Assembly: GCA_963802905.1 (NCBI GenBank) | Contig: CAWDKH010000014.1 | Coordinates: 186,001-250,000, forward strand | Direction of reading: 5' to 3' | Origin: DASQFQ01 sp963802905 | GTDB lineage: Bacteria; Actinomycetota; Thermoleophilia; Solirubrobacterales; Solirubrobacteraceae | Length of the DNA stretch: 64,000 bases | In this document: one piece after another, positions 52,415 through 61,832 of the stretch | Layout of the letters: every line of letters starts with the position of its first letter | Numbering within the stretch: the stretch's first letter is position 1 | Made by a program: the position numbers and the translations under genes | The notes under the pieces: model-generated | What the model saw: the letters and a program-made list of their open reading frames with translations, nothing else | What the model was told of the DNA's origin: nothing | Databases searched by the model: none

Positions 52415-53221
52415 TCAGGCGGGGTTGGTGCTCCTCAGGAGGTACGTGACCCACGCCCGGTACGGGCGCCAGGCCTCGCTCAGCTCGGCGAGCTTTGCCT
52501 CGTCGGGCTCCTCGCTCAGCTCGTAGGCGGCGGCGATCGCCTGGCGGAAGCGGCGGAGGGTCGGGGGTGGGACGTCGGGGTGGCCGGCTCCGCGCGCGAG
52601 GACGAGCATGGCTCCGAACGGGCCGATCCCCGGCAGCGATTCGAGGTGGGTGATCGCGGCGTCGAGATCGAGCGAGCGGAGGAACGCCGGGTCGAGGTCG
52701 CCCGCCAGCGCCACGGCAGCGAGGCCGCGGATGCGCTCGAGCTTCGAGGCCCACACGCCGGCGAACTCCTCGAGCGACGCGAGCGCCGCCGGGCCAGGGA
52801 AGGCGATCACCTCCTCTCCCCCGATCTCCATCCGCGTGCCGAGCTCGGCCGCGAGTGCCTCCTTGACGCGCCCCGCCTGCGCCATCGAGACGCGCTGCGA
52901 GAGCACCGCCCAGACGGCGGCCTCGAACGGCGTGCCGAAGCAGACCGGGCGCCGGCCGCCCGCCTCCCCCAGCAGCCGTCCCACCACCGGATCGCGCTCG
53001 CCCACCTCGGCCAGCCCGGTCGCGTCCACATCCAGCGAGAGCACGCGCGCCGCGTGGGCCTCGACCTGCGACGCCGGCAGGTCGGAGCGGAAGTCGACGT
53101 CGACGACCTCCCCCGTCCAGACCGCGCGCAACGCGACCGCATCCCCGCCGTCGTCGGTCAGCGCGACCACCAACGGCTCAGCCAACGAGAACGGCCCGCG
53201 CGGCTGCAGCGAGATCGTCAC
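52415..53221 (-). CDS. AlkA-like DNA-3-methyladenine glycosylase
   Basis: 268 residues. A HhH-GPD domain in the C-terminal half: FEAAVWAVLSQRVSMAQAGRVKEALA, SLPGIGPFGAMLVLARGAGHPDVPPP with the catalytic Asp in the GHPD segment. The N-terminal half matches AlkA-type beta sheet domains. It removes alkylated bases. GTG 53221 overlaps the cupin stop in GTGA, so the pair is an operon. Confidence 0.85.
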   Translation of the reverse strand: MTISLQPRGPFSLAEPLVVALTDDGGDAVALRAVWTGEVVDVDFRSDLPASQVEAHAARVLSLDVDATGLAEVGERDPVVGRLLGEAGGRRPVCFGTPFEAAVWAVLSQRVSMAQAGRVKEALAAELGTRMEIGGEEVIAFPGPAALASLEEFAGVWASKLERIRGLAAVALAGDLDPAFLRSLDLDAAITHLESLPGIGPFGAMLVLARGAGHPDVPPPTLRRFRQAIAAAYELSEEPDEAKLAELSEAWRPYRAWVTYLLRSTNPA

Positions 53222-53568
53222 TTGTCGGCGTAGTCCTCGGCGCCCAGGAAATGCAGTGACACGTACGGCTCGTCGCCGACCACCCAGGAGTCGTGCCCCG
53301 GCGGGATCGCGAACAGGTCGCCCGGCTCCATCACGATCTCGGTGCCGTCGTCCATCGCCGCCACCGCGCGCCCCGACACGACCAGCCCGACGTGCTCGAC
53401 CTGGCAGCGATCGTCGGGCCCGGTCCCCACGTGCTCCGACCACTTCCAGCCGGGCTCGTACGACGCCCGGCCGACCGTCATCCCGCCGATCTGGACGAGC
53501 TCGAACGTCCCGTGCTCGAACGTCCGGACCTCGTCCGCGGCCTCGAACCGCCTGATGTCGAGTTCCAT
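53218..53568 (-). CDS. Cupin-domain protein
   Basis: 116 residues, a single cupin barrel: YEPGWKWSEHVG, CQVEHVGLVVSGRAVAAMDDG and EPGDLFAIPPGHDSWVVG. Histidines that would bind a metal are present (EHVG, EHVGLVV, GHDS). Function unclear; possibly a small-molecule sensor or dioxygenase-like protein. ATG 53568; it precedes the AlkA-like gene. Confidence 0.85.
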   Translation of the reverse strand: MELDIRRFEAADEVRTFEHGTFELVQIGGMTVGRASYEPGWKWSEHVGTGPDDRCQVEHVGLVVSGRAVAAMDDGTEIVMEPGDLFAIPPGHDSWVVGDEPYVSLHFLGAEDYADK

Positions 53569-53577
53569 GCGCGCACG

Positions 53578-54906
53578 CTAACTCCCGTTGCGCGCCCGCG
53601 CGATGTAGTCGCGGTACCAGAGCCCGCTGCGCTTCGGGATCCGCCGCTGCGTCTCGTAGTCCACCCGCACGATCCCGAAGCGCTTGTCGTACCCGTGCTC
53701 CCATTCGAAGTTGTCGAGCAGCGACCACGCGTAGTAGCGCTGCACGTCGACGCCGTCGTCGACCGCCCGCGCGATCGCGGCGAGGTGGTCCTCGAGGTAG
53801 GCCGTCCGCTCCGGGTCGTCGACCGTGCCGTTGACGACCTCGCTGTCGTCGTAGGCCGCGCCGTTCTCGGTGATGTAGATCGGGATGTCGCCGTAGTCGC
53901 GCCGCACCCGCAGGAGCAGCTCGTGCAGCCCGTCGGCGTCGACCTCCCACCCCATCGCGGTCTGCGGCGAGCCGCCGTTGACGTCCTCGAAGCCCAGCGG
54001 CCCGTTGCCGAACGAGGCCTTGACGCGCTTCGGCATGTAGTAGTTGACGCCGAGGAAGTCGATCGGCGCGCTCATCAGCGCGCGGTCGCCGGCCTGCACC
54101 GCATCGAGCGGCCCGTAGCGCCGCTCGAACAGCGCGACCATGTCCTCGGGGTAGCGCCCGCGGAACACCGGGTCGAGGAACCAGCGGTTCAGGTAGCCGT
54201 CCATCCGCAGCGCCGCCGCGCGGTCCTCGTCCGAGGCCGAGGCGGGGCTCACCGGCGCGAGGTTCAGCGTGATCCCGACCTGCGTGCCCGGCGCGCCGAC
54301 CGCCCGCAGCGCCCCGACCGCCATCCCGTGCGAGACGAGGAGGTGATGCGCCGCGCGCAGCGCCGTCACCCAGTCGCGGATCCCCGGCGCCTTGACGCCC
54401 TCAGCGTGCCCGAGGAACGCCACGACCCACGGCTCGTTGTGGGTGATCCACTGGGTCACCACGTCGCCGAGCTGCTCGCCCATCAGCGCCGCGTAGTCGG
54501 CGAAGCGCTCGGCGGTGTCGCGCGACGCCCACCCGCCCACCGCCTGCCTTGCACTCGGCAGGTCCCAGTGGTCGAGCGTCGCCACCGGCTCGATCCCGCG
54601 CGCGAGCAGACCCTCGACGAGCCGCCGGTAGAACTCGACGCCGCGCCGGTTCAGCTTCCCCCGCCCGTCGGGCTGCACCCGCGGCCAGGCGATCGAGAAG
54701 CGGTACGTCTCGAGCCCCAGCGACGCCATCAGGTCGAGATCGCCGCGCCAGCGGTGGTAGTGGTCGCACGCGACCTCGCCCGAGTCCCCGCCGGCCACCC
54801 GGCCCGGCAGCGCGCAGAAGTCGTCCCAGATCGACGGCCCGCGCCCGCCCTCGCGGACAGCTCCCTCGATCTGGTACGCCGCGGTTGCGGCCCCGAACCG
54901 GATCAT
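53578..54906 (-). CDS. GH1 beta-glucosidase
   Basis: 442 residues. FGAATAAYQIEGA at the N-terminus, the acid/base Glu158 in WITHNEPW, the nucleophile Glu347 in IYITENGAAY, and NYYMP / YAWSLLDNFEWEHGY complete a GH1 active site. It hydrolyses beta-glucosides such as cellobiose. It is the last gene of the sugar ABC operon; ATG 54906 overlaps the permease stop in ATGA. Induction through the LacI regulator is expected. Confidence 0.94.
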   Translation of the reverse strand: MIRFGAATAAYQIEGAVREGGRGPSIWDDFCALPGRVAGGDSGEVACDHYHRWRGDLDLMASLGLETYRFSIAWPRVQPDGRGKLNRRGVEFYRRLVEGLLARGIEPVATLDHWDLPSARQAVGGWASRDTAERFADYAALMGEQLGDVVTQWITHNEPWVVAFLGHAEGVKAPGIRDWVTALRAAHHLLVSHGMAVGALRAVGAPGTQVGITLNLAPVSPASASDEDRAAALRMDGYLNRWFLDPVFRGRYPEDMVALFERRYGPLDAVQAGDRALMSAPIDFLGVNYYMPKRVKASFGNGPLGFEDVNGGSPQTAMGWEVDADGLHELLLRVRRDYGDIPIYITENGAAYDDSEVVNGTVDDPERTAYLEDHLAAIARAVDDGVDVQRYYAWSLLDNFEWEHGYDKRFGIVRVDYETQRRIPKRSGLWYRDYIARARNGS

Positions 54907-55770
54907 CCCTTCACCGCCCCCGCGGTCAGCCCGCGCACGAGCCAGCGCTGGGTGAGGAAGAAGGCGAGCAGCACCGGCAGCGTCGAGACGACGCCGGCCG
55001 CCATCAGCTGCGCGTACTCCTGCGAGTAGTTGCCGATGAAGTTGCGGATCCCGATCGGGATCGTCTCCGCGCGCGTCTGCGTCAGCGCGGTCACGAACAG
55101 CAGCTCGTCCCACGCGAACAGGAACGCGTACACGAACGTCGCCACGAGGCCCGGGAACGCGTTCGGCAGCACGACCCGCACGAACGCGCCGAACGGCGTG
55201 CAGCCGTCGACCATCGCCGCGTCCTCGAGCTCGCGCGGGAGCGCGAGGAAGAACGAGCGCATGAAGTAGATCGCCACCGGCGTGAAGAACGCGGTGTAGA
55301 CGAGCACCATCCCGAGCTGGGTGTCGAACAGGTGCACCGGCGTGTTCTGCTTGAGCCAGATGAAGCCCATGAACACCGGCAGCAGGAACAGCGAGCCGGG
55401 GATCAGCTGCGTGCCGACCACCGCGAGCCCGAACGGCCGCGCGCCGCGGAACTGAGAAGCGCGCGAGCGCGTAGCCGGCGGACGACGCGAACGCCGTCGC
55501 CACCAGCGCCGCCGCCCCGCAGATGATCAGCGAGTTGACGAAGTACTTCTCGAAGTCGACGGTCTGCCACATGTCCCCGAACGCCTTCAGCGTCGGGTGC
55601 AGGAAGTCGATCTCGCCGGTCGCCAGGTGCAGCTTCGTCTGCGTCGAGGCGATGATCAGCCACAGCACGGGCGCGAGCATCACGAGCAGCACGAGCCCAG
55701 GTCAGCGCGTCCAGCAGCGCGCGCGTTCACGCGCTTGCGCGTGCGCGGGGACATCGCGAGCGCCGGTCAT
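54903..55770 (-). CDS. Sugar ABC permease (MalG type), frameshifted
   Basis: About 288 residues after repair, six membrane helices. Ends with the EAA-loop region ALPRELEDAAMVDGCTPFGAFVRVVLP typical of binding-protein-dependent permeases. Frame changes: at about 55460 (one extra base, before VGTQLIPGSLFLLPVF) and twice near 55690-55735 in the N-terminal cytoplasmic tail, where MSPRTRKRVNARA should lead into LLDALTW. ATG 55770 overlaps the previous stop. Confidence 0.85.
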
Positions 55771-56765
55771 GCCGCCGCTCCTTCCAGGTCACGGCGGAAC
55801 ATCCGCCACCACGCGAACACCCACACGAACATCGCGACGCGTCAGCAGCACCGACGCCGCCGCCCCGAAGCCGAACAGGTTGTTCTGGAACGACTGGCGG
55901 ACGATCAGGGTCATCATCAGGTCGGCGTCCGGCCCCGGCGTCGAGCCGAGCATCACGACCGGGATCGCGTACTGGTAGGCGGCGTAGATGACGCCGAACA
56001 GCAGCTGGATCGCGATCAGCGGCCGCAGCAGCGGCAGCGTGATGTGGCGGAAGCGCCGCCACGGCCCGGCGCCGTCGATCGCGGCCGCCTCGGCGAGCTC
56101 CGGCGGGATCGCCTGCAGCCCCGCGAAGAAGATCAGCATCGCGAACGGCAGCCCGCGCCAGATCGAGGGGATGATGATCGCCCACAGCGAGGCCTCGCCC
56201 GATCAGCCACACCGGCCGCGTGTTCAGGAGGCCCGTGTAGTCGACGAGGATCTTGTTGACGATCCCGACGTCGCTCTGCCACATGAACTGCCACAGCAGC
56301 GCGACGACGAAGCTCGGCACGATCCACGGCGTCAGCATCAGCGTGCGGATCAGCCGCTGGCCGCGGATCGGGCGGTTGATGCAGCACCGCCACCGCGAGC
56401 CCGCCGACGAGCGTCCCGCCCACGGTGACGAGGGTGTAGACGGCGGTGTTCTGCACGGCGCCGAAGAAGCCAGGCCGCAGCGGGCTGTCGGCGTCGAAGA
56501 TCGCGGTGTAGTTGTCCAGGCCCGCCGACGGCGCGTCGAACAGCTGCGCGAACGTGAAGGTGTTGAGCTCCTTGAAGCTCAGGTAGAGGCCGCCGAGCGT
56601 CGGCAGCCCGTGGACGAGCAGCATGAACAGCGCGGCCGGCGCGATCAGCGCCAGGGCGAGGCGCCGTCGTGCCGCCGCCGCGCCCACCCGGCGCCGCATG
56701 CGCGGCACCGGGCGGGTCACGAGCCGGACTTCGTCACGGCTCTGGGTCACGGACGGCGTGCTCAT
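55767..56765 (-). CDS. Sugar ABC permease (MalF type), three frameshifts
   Basis: About 332 residues after repair. N-terminal cytoplasmic tail and a first helix (LALALIAPAALFMLLVHGLP), family motif IPPELAEAAAIDGAGPWRRFRHITLP, and a C-terminal helix ending FVWVFAWWRMFRRD. It changes frame by +1 at about 56385, 56190 and 55840, three single extra bases. Pairs with the MalG-type permease. ATG 56765. Confidence 0.85.
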
Positions 56766-56778
56766 GCGGACCGGAGGG

Positions 56779-58151
56779 TCAGCCCGTTCCCTGGGCGAGC
56801 AGAGCGTCGGCTTCCTTCTGGGCGCCTTCGAGCTGCTTCTGGATGTCGGCGTCGCTGATCGAGCCGCCGCCGGCCTGGTCGAGGATGTTCGCCGAAGCGA
56901 GCCTTGTAGGCCTGCTCGATCGGCCCCCACTGCGGGATCGGCGCGTACGTGCGGCCCTGCTGGATCGCCTTGAAGAACCGCCGTAGTTGGCGTCGGTCTC
57001 CCCGGCGGCCTTCTGCGGCTCGATGCGCGAGGGGAACATCCCCTGCTTCGACGCGTAGTCGGACTGGATCTGGTCCTGGGACAGGTACTTCATGAGCGCC
57101 CAGGCCGCGTCCTTGTTCTTGGACGACTTGAACATCATGAGGTTCGAGCCGCCGACGAACGTGAAGCCCTCGCCGACCGGACCGGACGGCATCGGGGCGA
57201 TCCCCACGTTCTTGCGCGCGACCGGGACCCAGTTCTCGTCATCGGCGCGCTTGACCGAGCCGAGGACCCACGGGCCGCCGATCCACACGGCGAGGCGGCC
57301 GCCCTTGAACTGGTTCTCGACCCGCGTGCCGTCGCGCTCGAGCTGGCTCTTGTCGTAGAGCCCGGCGGTGAGCAGGTCGGCCACGAACTTGACGCCCGTC
57401 TCGGCCTCCGGCGAGGCGATCGCCGACTTCTTGTCGTCCTCGGTCAGCTCGGCGCCGCCCGCGTCCCACACGAACGGCATCACGTGGTGGACGAGGTCGA
57501 ACGCCTTCTTGCCCGGCGAGCCGAACGGCTGGATCGGCTCGCCGCCGATCTCCTTGACCGGCTTGACCTTCTCGAGCGTGGCGCGGAACGCGTCCCAGTC
57601 GGTGAAGGCGGTCGCCTCGTCGACGCCGGCCTTCTTGAGCGCGTCCTTGCGGTAGTAGATGGCGCGGGCCTCGGTGAACCACGGCAGCGCCCACGTCCCG
57701 TCACGGCCGACGACCTGCGTCGTCTGCCACACGCCCTTGGGGTAGGCGGCCTCGCCGCCGACGTCCTCGGTGTTCTTGTTGATGTCCTCGAAGCCGCCGA
57801 GGGCGGCGAAGAACGGCACCTGCGTCGTGCCCGCCTGCGTGACGTCCGGGGCCTCGCCCGAGACGGCCGCGTTGCGGATGCGGTCGAACTGCACGTCCCA
57901 GCCGACGACCTCGGTGTCGACCTTGACGCCGGTCTTCTCGGTGAACGGCTTGAGAAGGGCGTCCATGTCCTCCTTGGGCTTCGGGCCGTTGGGCATGATC
58001 CAGAGGCGGACGGTGCCGCCCACCTTGGCCTGATCACCCGACTGGTGGTGCTGTTGCTGCTCCCCCCGTCGTCGCCGCAGGCTCCGAGCCCGACGGTCAA
58101 CGCGAGGATGGCCGCGACGAGCGTCGCAACCGGCGCGATCCTACGGCGCAT
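56779..58151 (-). CDS. Sugar ABC substrate-binding lipoprotein, frameshifted
   Basis: About 456 residues. Lipobox LGACGDD after the signal; a type-I extracellular solute-binding fold: RLWIMPNGPKPKEDMDALLKPFTEKTGVKV, AVSGEAPDVTQAGTTQVP, FTDWDAFRATLEKVK, NNLMMFKSS-type helix. One base is missing at about 58060 near the N-terminus, and a compensating pair falls at about 56895-56985 (NYGG to QQGRTYAP and back). It captures an oligosaccharide, probably a beta-glucoside given the GH1 gene. ATG 58151. Confidence 0.88.
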
Positions 58152-58173
58152 TACTGCTCCTCTCCTCCGTGGA

Positions 58174-58187
58174 CAGAAACGTTTTTG
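58174..58187. promoter_or_regulatory. LacI-type operator before sugar operon
   Basis: CAGAAACGTTTTTG, 23 bases before the substrate-binding protein ATG. It is the same sequence as the perfect operator at 59242-59255 apart from one base. Expected to repress the ABC/GH1 operon when the LacI regulator has no inducer. Confidence 0.8.
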
Positions 58188-58206
58188 GAAGTGGCGAAAA
58201 AAAGGG

Positions 58207-59241
58207 TCACAGGGCTGCAGTGGAAGCACGGACGATGAGCTCGACGGGGAGCGTCACGGCGGCGGGCACGTCGTCCTCGCCGTCGATGTGGCGGATGAGC
58301 GCGCGGCCGGCCTCGCTGCCGAGGCCCAGCTTGGCCTGGCGGAGCGTGGTCAGCGGCGGGTGCAGGTACTGGGCGAGCTGGATGTCGTCGAAGCCGACGA
58401 CGGACAGATCGCGCGGGACCTCGAGGCCGGCCTCGTTGGCCGCGCGGATCGCGCCCAGGGCCGTCATGTCGGAGGCGGCGACGACCGCGGTCGGCGGCTC
58501 GTCGAGCGCGAGCAGCCCCTGCATCGCGGTGTAGCCGCTCTCGACGTAGAAGTCGCCGTAGCCGACGTACTCGTCGCGCGGGGTGACGCCGAGTCGCTGC
58601 AGCTCGTGGCGATAGCCGCGCAGGCGCTCGGCGCCCGGCCGCTTGTCGAGCATGCCCGTGATGTGGGCGATGCGGCGGTGCCCGAGCTCGTGCAGATGGC
58701 GCACGGCCGCGGCGGAGCCGGCCTCGTTGTCCGAGACGACCGTGGTGGTCCGCGGGCCCTCGAGCTCGAGGTCAACGCCAACCGTGGCGACGTCGGAGCG
58801 CACCAGCCGCCGCACCTCGGGGTCGTCCTCGTCCGTGCCCATCAGCACCGCGCCGTCGACGTTGTGGTGGCGGCAGCGCTTGAGATACGAGTGCGCGCCG
58901 AAGCCGTTGCCCGGACGCTCGGAGGCGAACACGAGCAGGTCGTAGCCCGCCGGGCCGGCGAACTGCTTGAGGCCGCCGAGCACCTCGTGGAAGAACGGGT
59001 GCTGGAGGTCGGGGTGCCCCTCCCCCGTCTCGAGGAAGACGCCGACCACGTGCGAGCGCTGGGTGACGAGCGTGCGCGCGGAGGCGCTGGGCGTGTAGTC
59101 GAGCTCCTCGGCGATCCGCATGATCCGCTCGCGCGTCGTCGCACTCACGTCGGTGTAGCCGTTGAGCGCGCGGGAGACGGTGCCGACGGACACGCCGGAG
59201 AGGCGGGCGAGCTCGTGGATGTTGGGGCGGGTCGGGGTCAT
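58207..59241 (-). CDS. LacI-family transcription regulator
   Basis: 344 residues from ATG 59241 (TTG 59244 is also in frame). N-terminal HTH: NIHELARLSGVSVGTVSRALNG; hinge helix SASARTLVTQRSHVVG; periplasmic-binding-fold sensor with VVAASDMTALGAI and VGFDDIQLAQYLHPPLTTLRQ. It represses the sugar transport genes transcribed downstream on the same strand, and itself: its own operator overlaps the start region. Confidence 0.94.
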   Translation of the reverse strand: MTPTRPNIHELARLSGVSVGTVSRALNGYTDVSATTRERIMRIAEELDYTPSASARTLVTQRSHVVGVFLETGEGHPDLQHPFFHEVLGGLKQFAGPAGYDLLVFASERPGNGFGAHSYLKRCRHHNVDGAVLMGTDEDDPEVRRLVRSDVATVGVDLELEGPRTTTVVSDNEAGSAAAVRHLHELGHRRIAHITGMLDKRPGAERLRGYRHELQRLGVTPRDEYVGYGDFYVESGYTAMQGLLALDEPPTAVVAASDMTALGAIRAANEAGLEVPRDLSVVGFDDIQLAQYLHPPLTTLRQAKLGLGSEAGRALIRHIDGEDDVPAAVTLPVELIVRASTAAL

Positions 59242-59255
59242 CAAAAACGTTTTTG
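59242..59255. promoter_or_regulatory. LacI-type operator at lacI start
   Basis: CAAAAACGTTTTTG, a perfect 14-base palindrome touching the lacI ATG (59239-59241). Autoregulation is the natural reading. Confidence 0.85.
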
Positions 59256-59347
59256 GAGTCTGCGGGTGGCACCGTACTCAGATCGGCACAGCTTTGTCAA
59301 GAGTTCGGACGAACCCGTTGGCGCGTGCGGAGTGCCGGGAGCAGGCG

Positions 59348-59478
59348 AACGGCGGCTGGGTAGGGGTCGGGTCCGGACCGCCACGGCGGCCACGAGTGTC
59401 GTCTCGAGGTCGGTATGCGACCTCGAGACGACATTCGTGCCGCCCTGGCCTCGAACCCACCCCCTCAATGCCGCCGTT
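59348..59478. repeat. Palindromic interspersed repeat, copy B
   Basis: AACGGCGGC and GCCGCCGTT bound the element. Inside, CACGAGTGTCGTCTCGAGGTCG pairs with CGACCTCGAGACGACATTCGTG across GTATG, with one mismatch over 22 bp. It matches the copy at 19561-19697 in both ends, the CACGAATGTC arm and the GGTCGGTATGCGACC core. It lies between divergent lacI and the P450 gene. Confidence 0.8.
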
Positions 59479-59499
59479 GACGTAGGCTCGCGCCCGCCG

Positions 59500-60693
59500 A
59501 TGACCACGATCACCGAGCTCGACCTCCCGTCCTTCGACTACGCCGACCCAGAGCTCCGCGGCGAGCGCTTCCACACCGCGATGCGCGACCTGCGCGAGCA
59601 GAGCTGGATCGCCTCGATGCCGCTCGGCTTCGCGACGCTCGAGCGCGAGGCGGGCGAGTTCTTCCTGCGCTCGAAGGCGTTCACGTTCCCGGGGCTGAAG
59701 ATCGCCGAGATCTTCGGCATCGACGACGGGCCGCTGGCCGAGGAGATCCGCCGCAACATCCTCCACATCAACGGCAAGGACCACGGGCGCCTGCGCGGCC
59801 TCGTCAACCCCGCCTTCACCCCCCGCGCGGTCGAGAAGTGGCGGCCGGCGATGCGGGGCTTCCTCGAGGAGCTGTGGGCGCGCGTGGAGGCCGAGCGCCG
59901 CTGCGACGCCGTCGCCGCGCTCTGCAAGCCCTACCCGAGTCAGGTGATCGCGACCGTGATGGGCGCGCCGCTCGAGGACGCGGAGCAGCTATGGGACTGG
60001 TCGAACCTGATCCAGCGCCAGTTCGGCATGAGCATCGTCGAGGAGCGCGCGCAGATCGAGCAGGCGGTGACCGAGTTCTACGAGTACGCGGGCGCGCTGC
60101 TGGCCCGCCGCCGCGACGACCCCGGCGAGGACCTGATCTCGGCGCTGATCGCCGCCGAGCAGGAGGGCGAGCGGCTGTCCGACGTCGAGCTCGTCAACCT
60201 CGTGCTCAACGTGCTGGTCGGCGGCGTCGACACGACGCAGAGCCAGCTCGCGCACGCGCTGCGGCTGTTCGCCGACCACCCGGAGCAGTGGGCGCTGCTG
60301 GCCGAGCAGCCCGAGCTCGCGCCGGACGCGGTGACCGAGGTGCTGCGGTTCGAGCCGATCACGCCGTTCACCGCGCGGATCGCGATGGAGGACGTCGAGT
60401 ACCGCGACGTGCTCTTCCCCGAGGGCACCGTCGTGCTCGTCTGCGCCTTCACCGGCAACCGCGACGGCGAGCCCGACGGCTTCGACATCACCGCCGAGCG
60501 CAAGGGCAAGCCGCTGACGTTCGGCGCCGGCATCCACTACTGCCTGGGCGCGAACCTCGCGCGCGCAGAGCTGCAGGAGGCGCTCAACTTCCTCGCCCCG
60601 CGGACGCAGGGTCTCGCGCTCGACGGCGAGCCCGAGTACGGCACGATCGACGGCATCTACGGCCTCGACGCGCTCCCCATCCGCTGGGGCTAA
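59500..60693 (+). CDS. Cytochrome P450
   Basis: 397 residues. I-helix GGVDTTQ, ExxR motif EVLRFEP, and the heme loop FGAGIHYCLGANLAR with Cys348 as thiolate ligand. A soluble class I bacterial P450; its ferredoxin partner is not beside it. Substrate unknown. ATG 59500 starts 21 bases after the palindromic repeat. Confidence 0.94.
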   Translation: MTTITELDLPSFDYADPELRGERFHTAMRDLREQSWIASMPLGFATLEREAGEFFLRSKAFTFPGLKIAEIFGIDDGPLAEEIRRNILHINGKDHGRLRGLVNPAFTPRAVEKWRPAMRGFLEELWARVEAERRCDAVAALCKPYPSQVIATVMGAPLEDAEQLWDWSNLIQRQFGMSIVEERAQIEQAVTEFYEYAGALLARRRDDPGEDLISALIAAEQEGERLSDVELVNLVLNVLVGGVDTTQSQLAHALRLFADHPEQWALLAEQPELAPDAVTEVLRFEPITPFTARIAMEDVEYRDVLFPEGTVVLVCAFTGNRDGEPDGFDITAERKGKPLTFGAGIHYCLGANLARAELQEALNFLAPRTQGLALDGEPEYGTIDGIYGLDALPIRWG

Positions 60694-60802
60694 TGGCCCA
60701 CCCAGCCGCCGCTCCGGACCTTGGTTGTGGTGGGGGATGGGCTTGCAAGAAATCCTGCAGAAGCAGGGTTTTCGACTGGTAGAACGACGCGCTGCCGAAT
60801 CT

Positions 60803-60930
60803 CCGTGCCTCCGGGTGCGGAGAACGGGGGAACCGTTTGCGGCCCAACAGGGTCGCGGGGGCGAATCACCGCCAAGTGGCGGCGTAGCGCGTTTTCAGCG
60901 TGCGAGCCCGACAGCTCACCTCGTAGGCAC
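60803..60930 (+). promoter_or_regulatory. c-di-AMP riboswitch (ydaO/yuaA type)
   Basis: Family elements in order: the GAGAACGGGGGAACC core, GGGGGCGAATC, a hairpin ending GTAGCG, GCGAGCCCGACAGCTCACC and TCGTAGGC. The closing helix is GTGCCT with AGGCAC. It precedes the peptidoglycan hydrolase gene at 60960 and should turn it off at high c-di-AMP, as known for other actinobacterial cell-wall enzymes. Confidence 0.92.
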
Positions 60931-60959
60931 CGATTTGCAGGCAAAAGACGGAGTCGTAC

Positions 60960-61832
60960 GTGGGCAAGGCCACCCGGCGCACCCGGGGCCTCATATTTAT
61001 CGCGGCGATGCTCGCGCTCGTGCTCTGCACGGCGTCGCCCGCCCATGCCGGCTCGCTCAAGCGCGGCGCCAAGGGGCCGCGTGTCGCCTTCGTCCAGAAG
61101 GTGCTCGGCCTGCACGTCGATCGCATCTACGGCAAGCACACCAAGCGCGCGGTCAAGCGCTTCCAGCGCTCCCACGGGCTGACCGCCGACGGCGTCGTCG
61201 GCCCCGCGACGTGGAGCGCGCTCAAGCGCGCCCGCGGTAGCTCGAGCGGAAGCGGACGAGTCGGGCGCGGGACCGTGCGGGCCCTCCAGCGCGCGCTCGG
61301 CATCGCCGCTGACGGAGTCTTCGGGCCGGGGACCTACGCCGCCGTCAAGCGGTTCCAGCGTGGCAAGGGCCTGACGGCCGACGGGGTCGTCGGGCCCGCC
61401 ACGTGGGCCGCCCTCGGCCGCACCGGCATCACGGCCGTGCTCAAGCGCCGCCGGTCGGGCGGCGGCGGCTCGGGCCTGCCGATCGCGGTGCGCCGCGTCA
61501 TCGCCGCCGGCAACCGGATCGCCCACAAGCCGTACAAGTACGGCGGCGGGCACGGGAGCTTCAGCGACTCCGGCTACGACTGCTCGGGCTCGGTGTCCTA
61601 CGCGCTGCACGGCGGCGGGCTGCTCGGTATCCCGAAGGACTCCGGCGAGTTCATGTCCTACGGCGCGCCCGGCCCGGGCCGGCACATCACGATCTACGCG
61701 AACCCCGGCCACGTGTACATGGTCGTCCACGGCCGCCGCTTCGACACGACCGGCGCCAGCGGCGGCTCGCGCTGGCAGTGGGAGCAGCGCTCGTCAGCGG
61801 GCTACACCGTGCGGCATCCTCCTGGTCTCTGA
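60960..61832 (+). CDS. Peptidoglycan-binding NlpC/P60-like hydrolase
   Basis: 290 residues from GTG 60960. Signal peptide (GLIFIAAMLALVLCTASPAHA), two PG_binding_1 domains (VRALQRALGIAADGVFGPGTYAAVKRF type repeats around 30-90 and 105-160), then a C-terminal NlpC/P60-like domain with YDCSGSVSYALHG (catalytic Cys) and GPGRHITIYANPGHVYMVV (His). It cuts peptidoglycan stems during cell-wall growth. Controlled by the riboswitch in its leader. Confidence 0.9.
   Translation: MGKATRRTRGLIFIAAMLALVLCTASPAHAGSLKRGAKGPRVAFVQKVLGLHVDRIYGKHTKRAVKRFQRSHGLTADGVVGPATWSALKRARGSSSGSGRVGRGTVRALQRALGIAADGVFGPGTYAAVKRFQRGKGLTADGVVGPATWAALGRTGITAVLKRRRSGGGGSGLPIAVRRVIAAGNRIAHKPYKYGGGHGSFSDSGYDCSGSVSYALHGGGLLGIPKDSGEFMSYGAPGPGRHITIYANPGHVYMVVHGRRFDTTGASGGSRWQWEQRSSAGYTVRHPPGL

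Noticed and set aside
57484..59499. Long + strand open frame running into the P450 gene
   Set aside because: It is the antisense shadow of the binding protein and LacI genes; protein features begin only at ATG 59500.
60693..60713. Third copy of the palindromic repeat
   Set aside because: Only about 15 bases match one end; no arms or core, so called a possible remnant at most.
60743..60785. Promoter TTGCAA / TAGAAC before the c-di-AMP riboswitch
   Set aside because: Spacing is about 31 bases, too long for a normal promoter.
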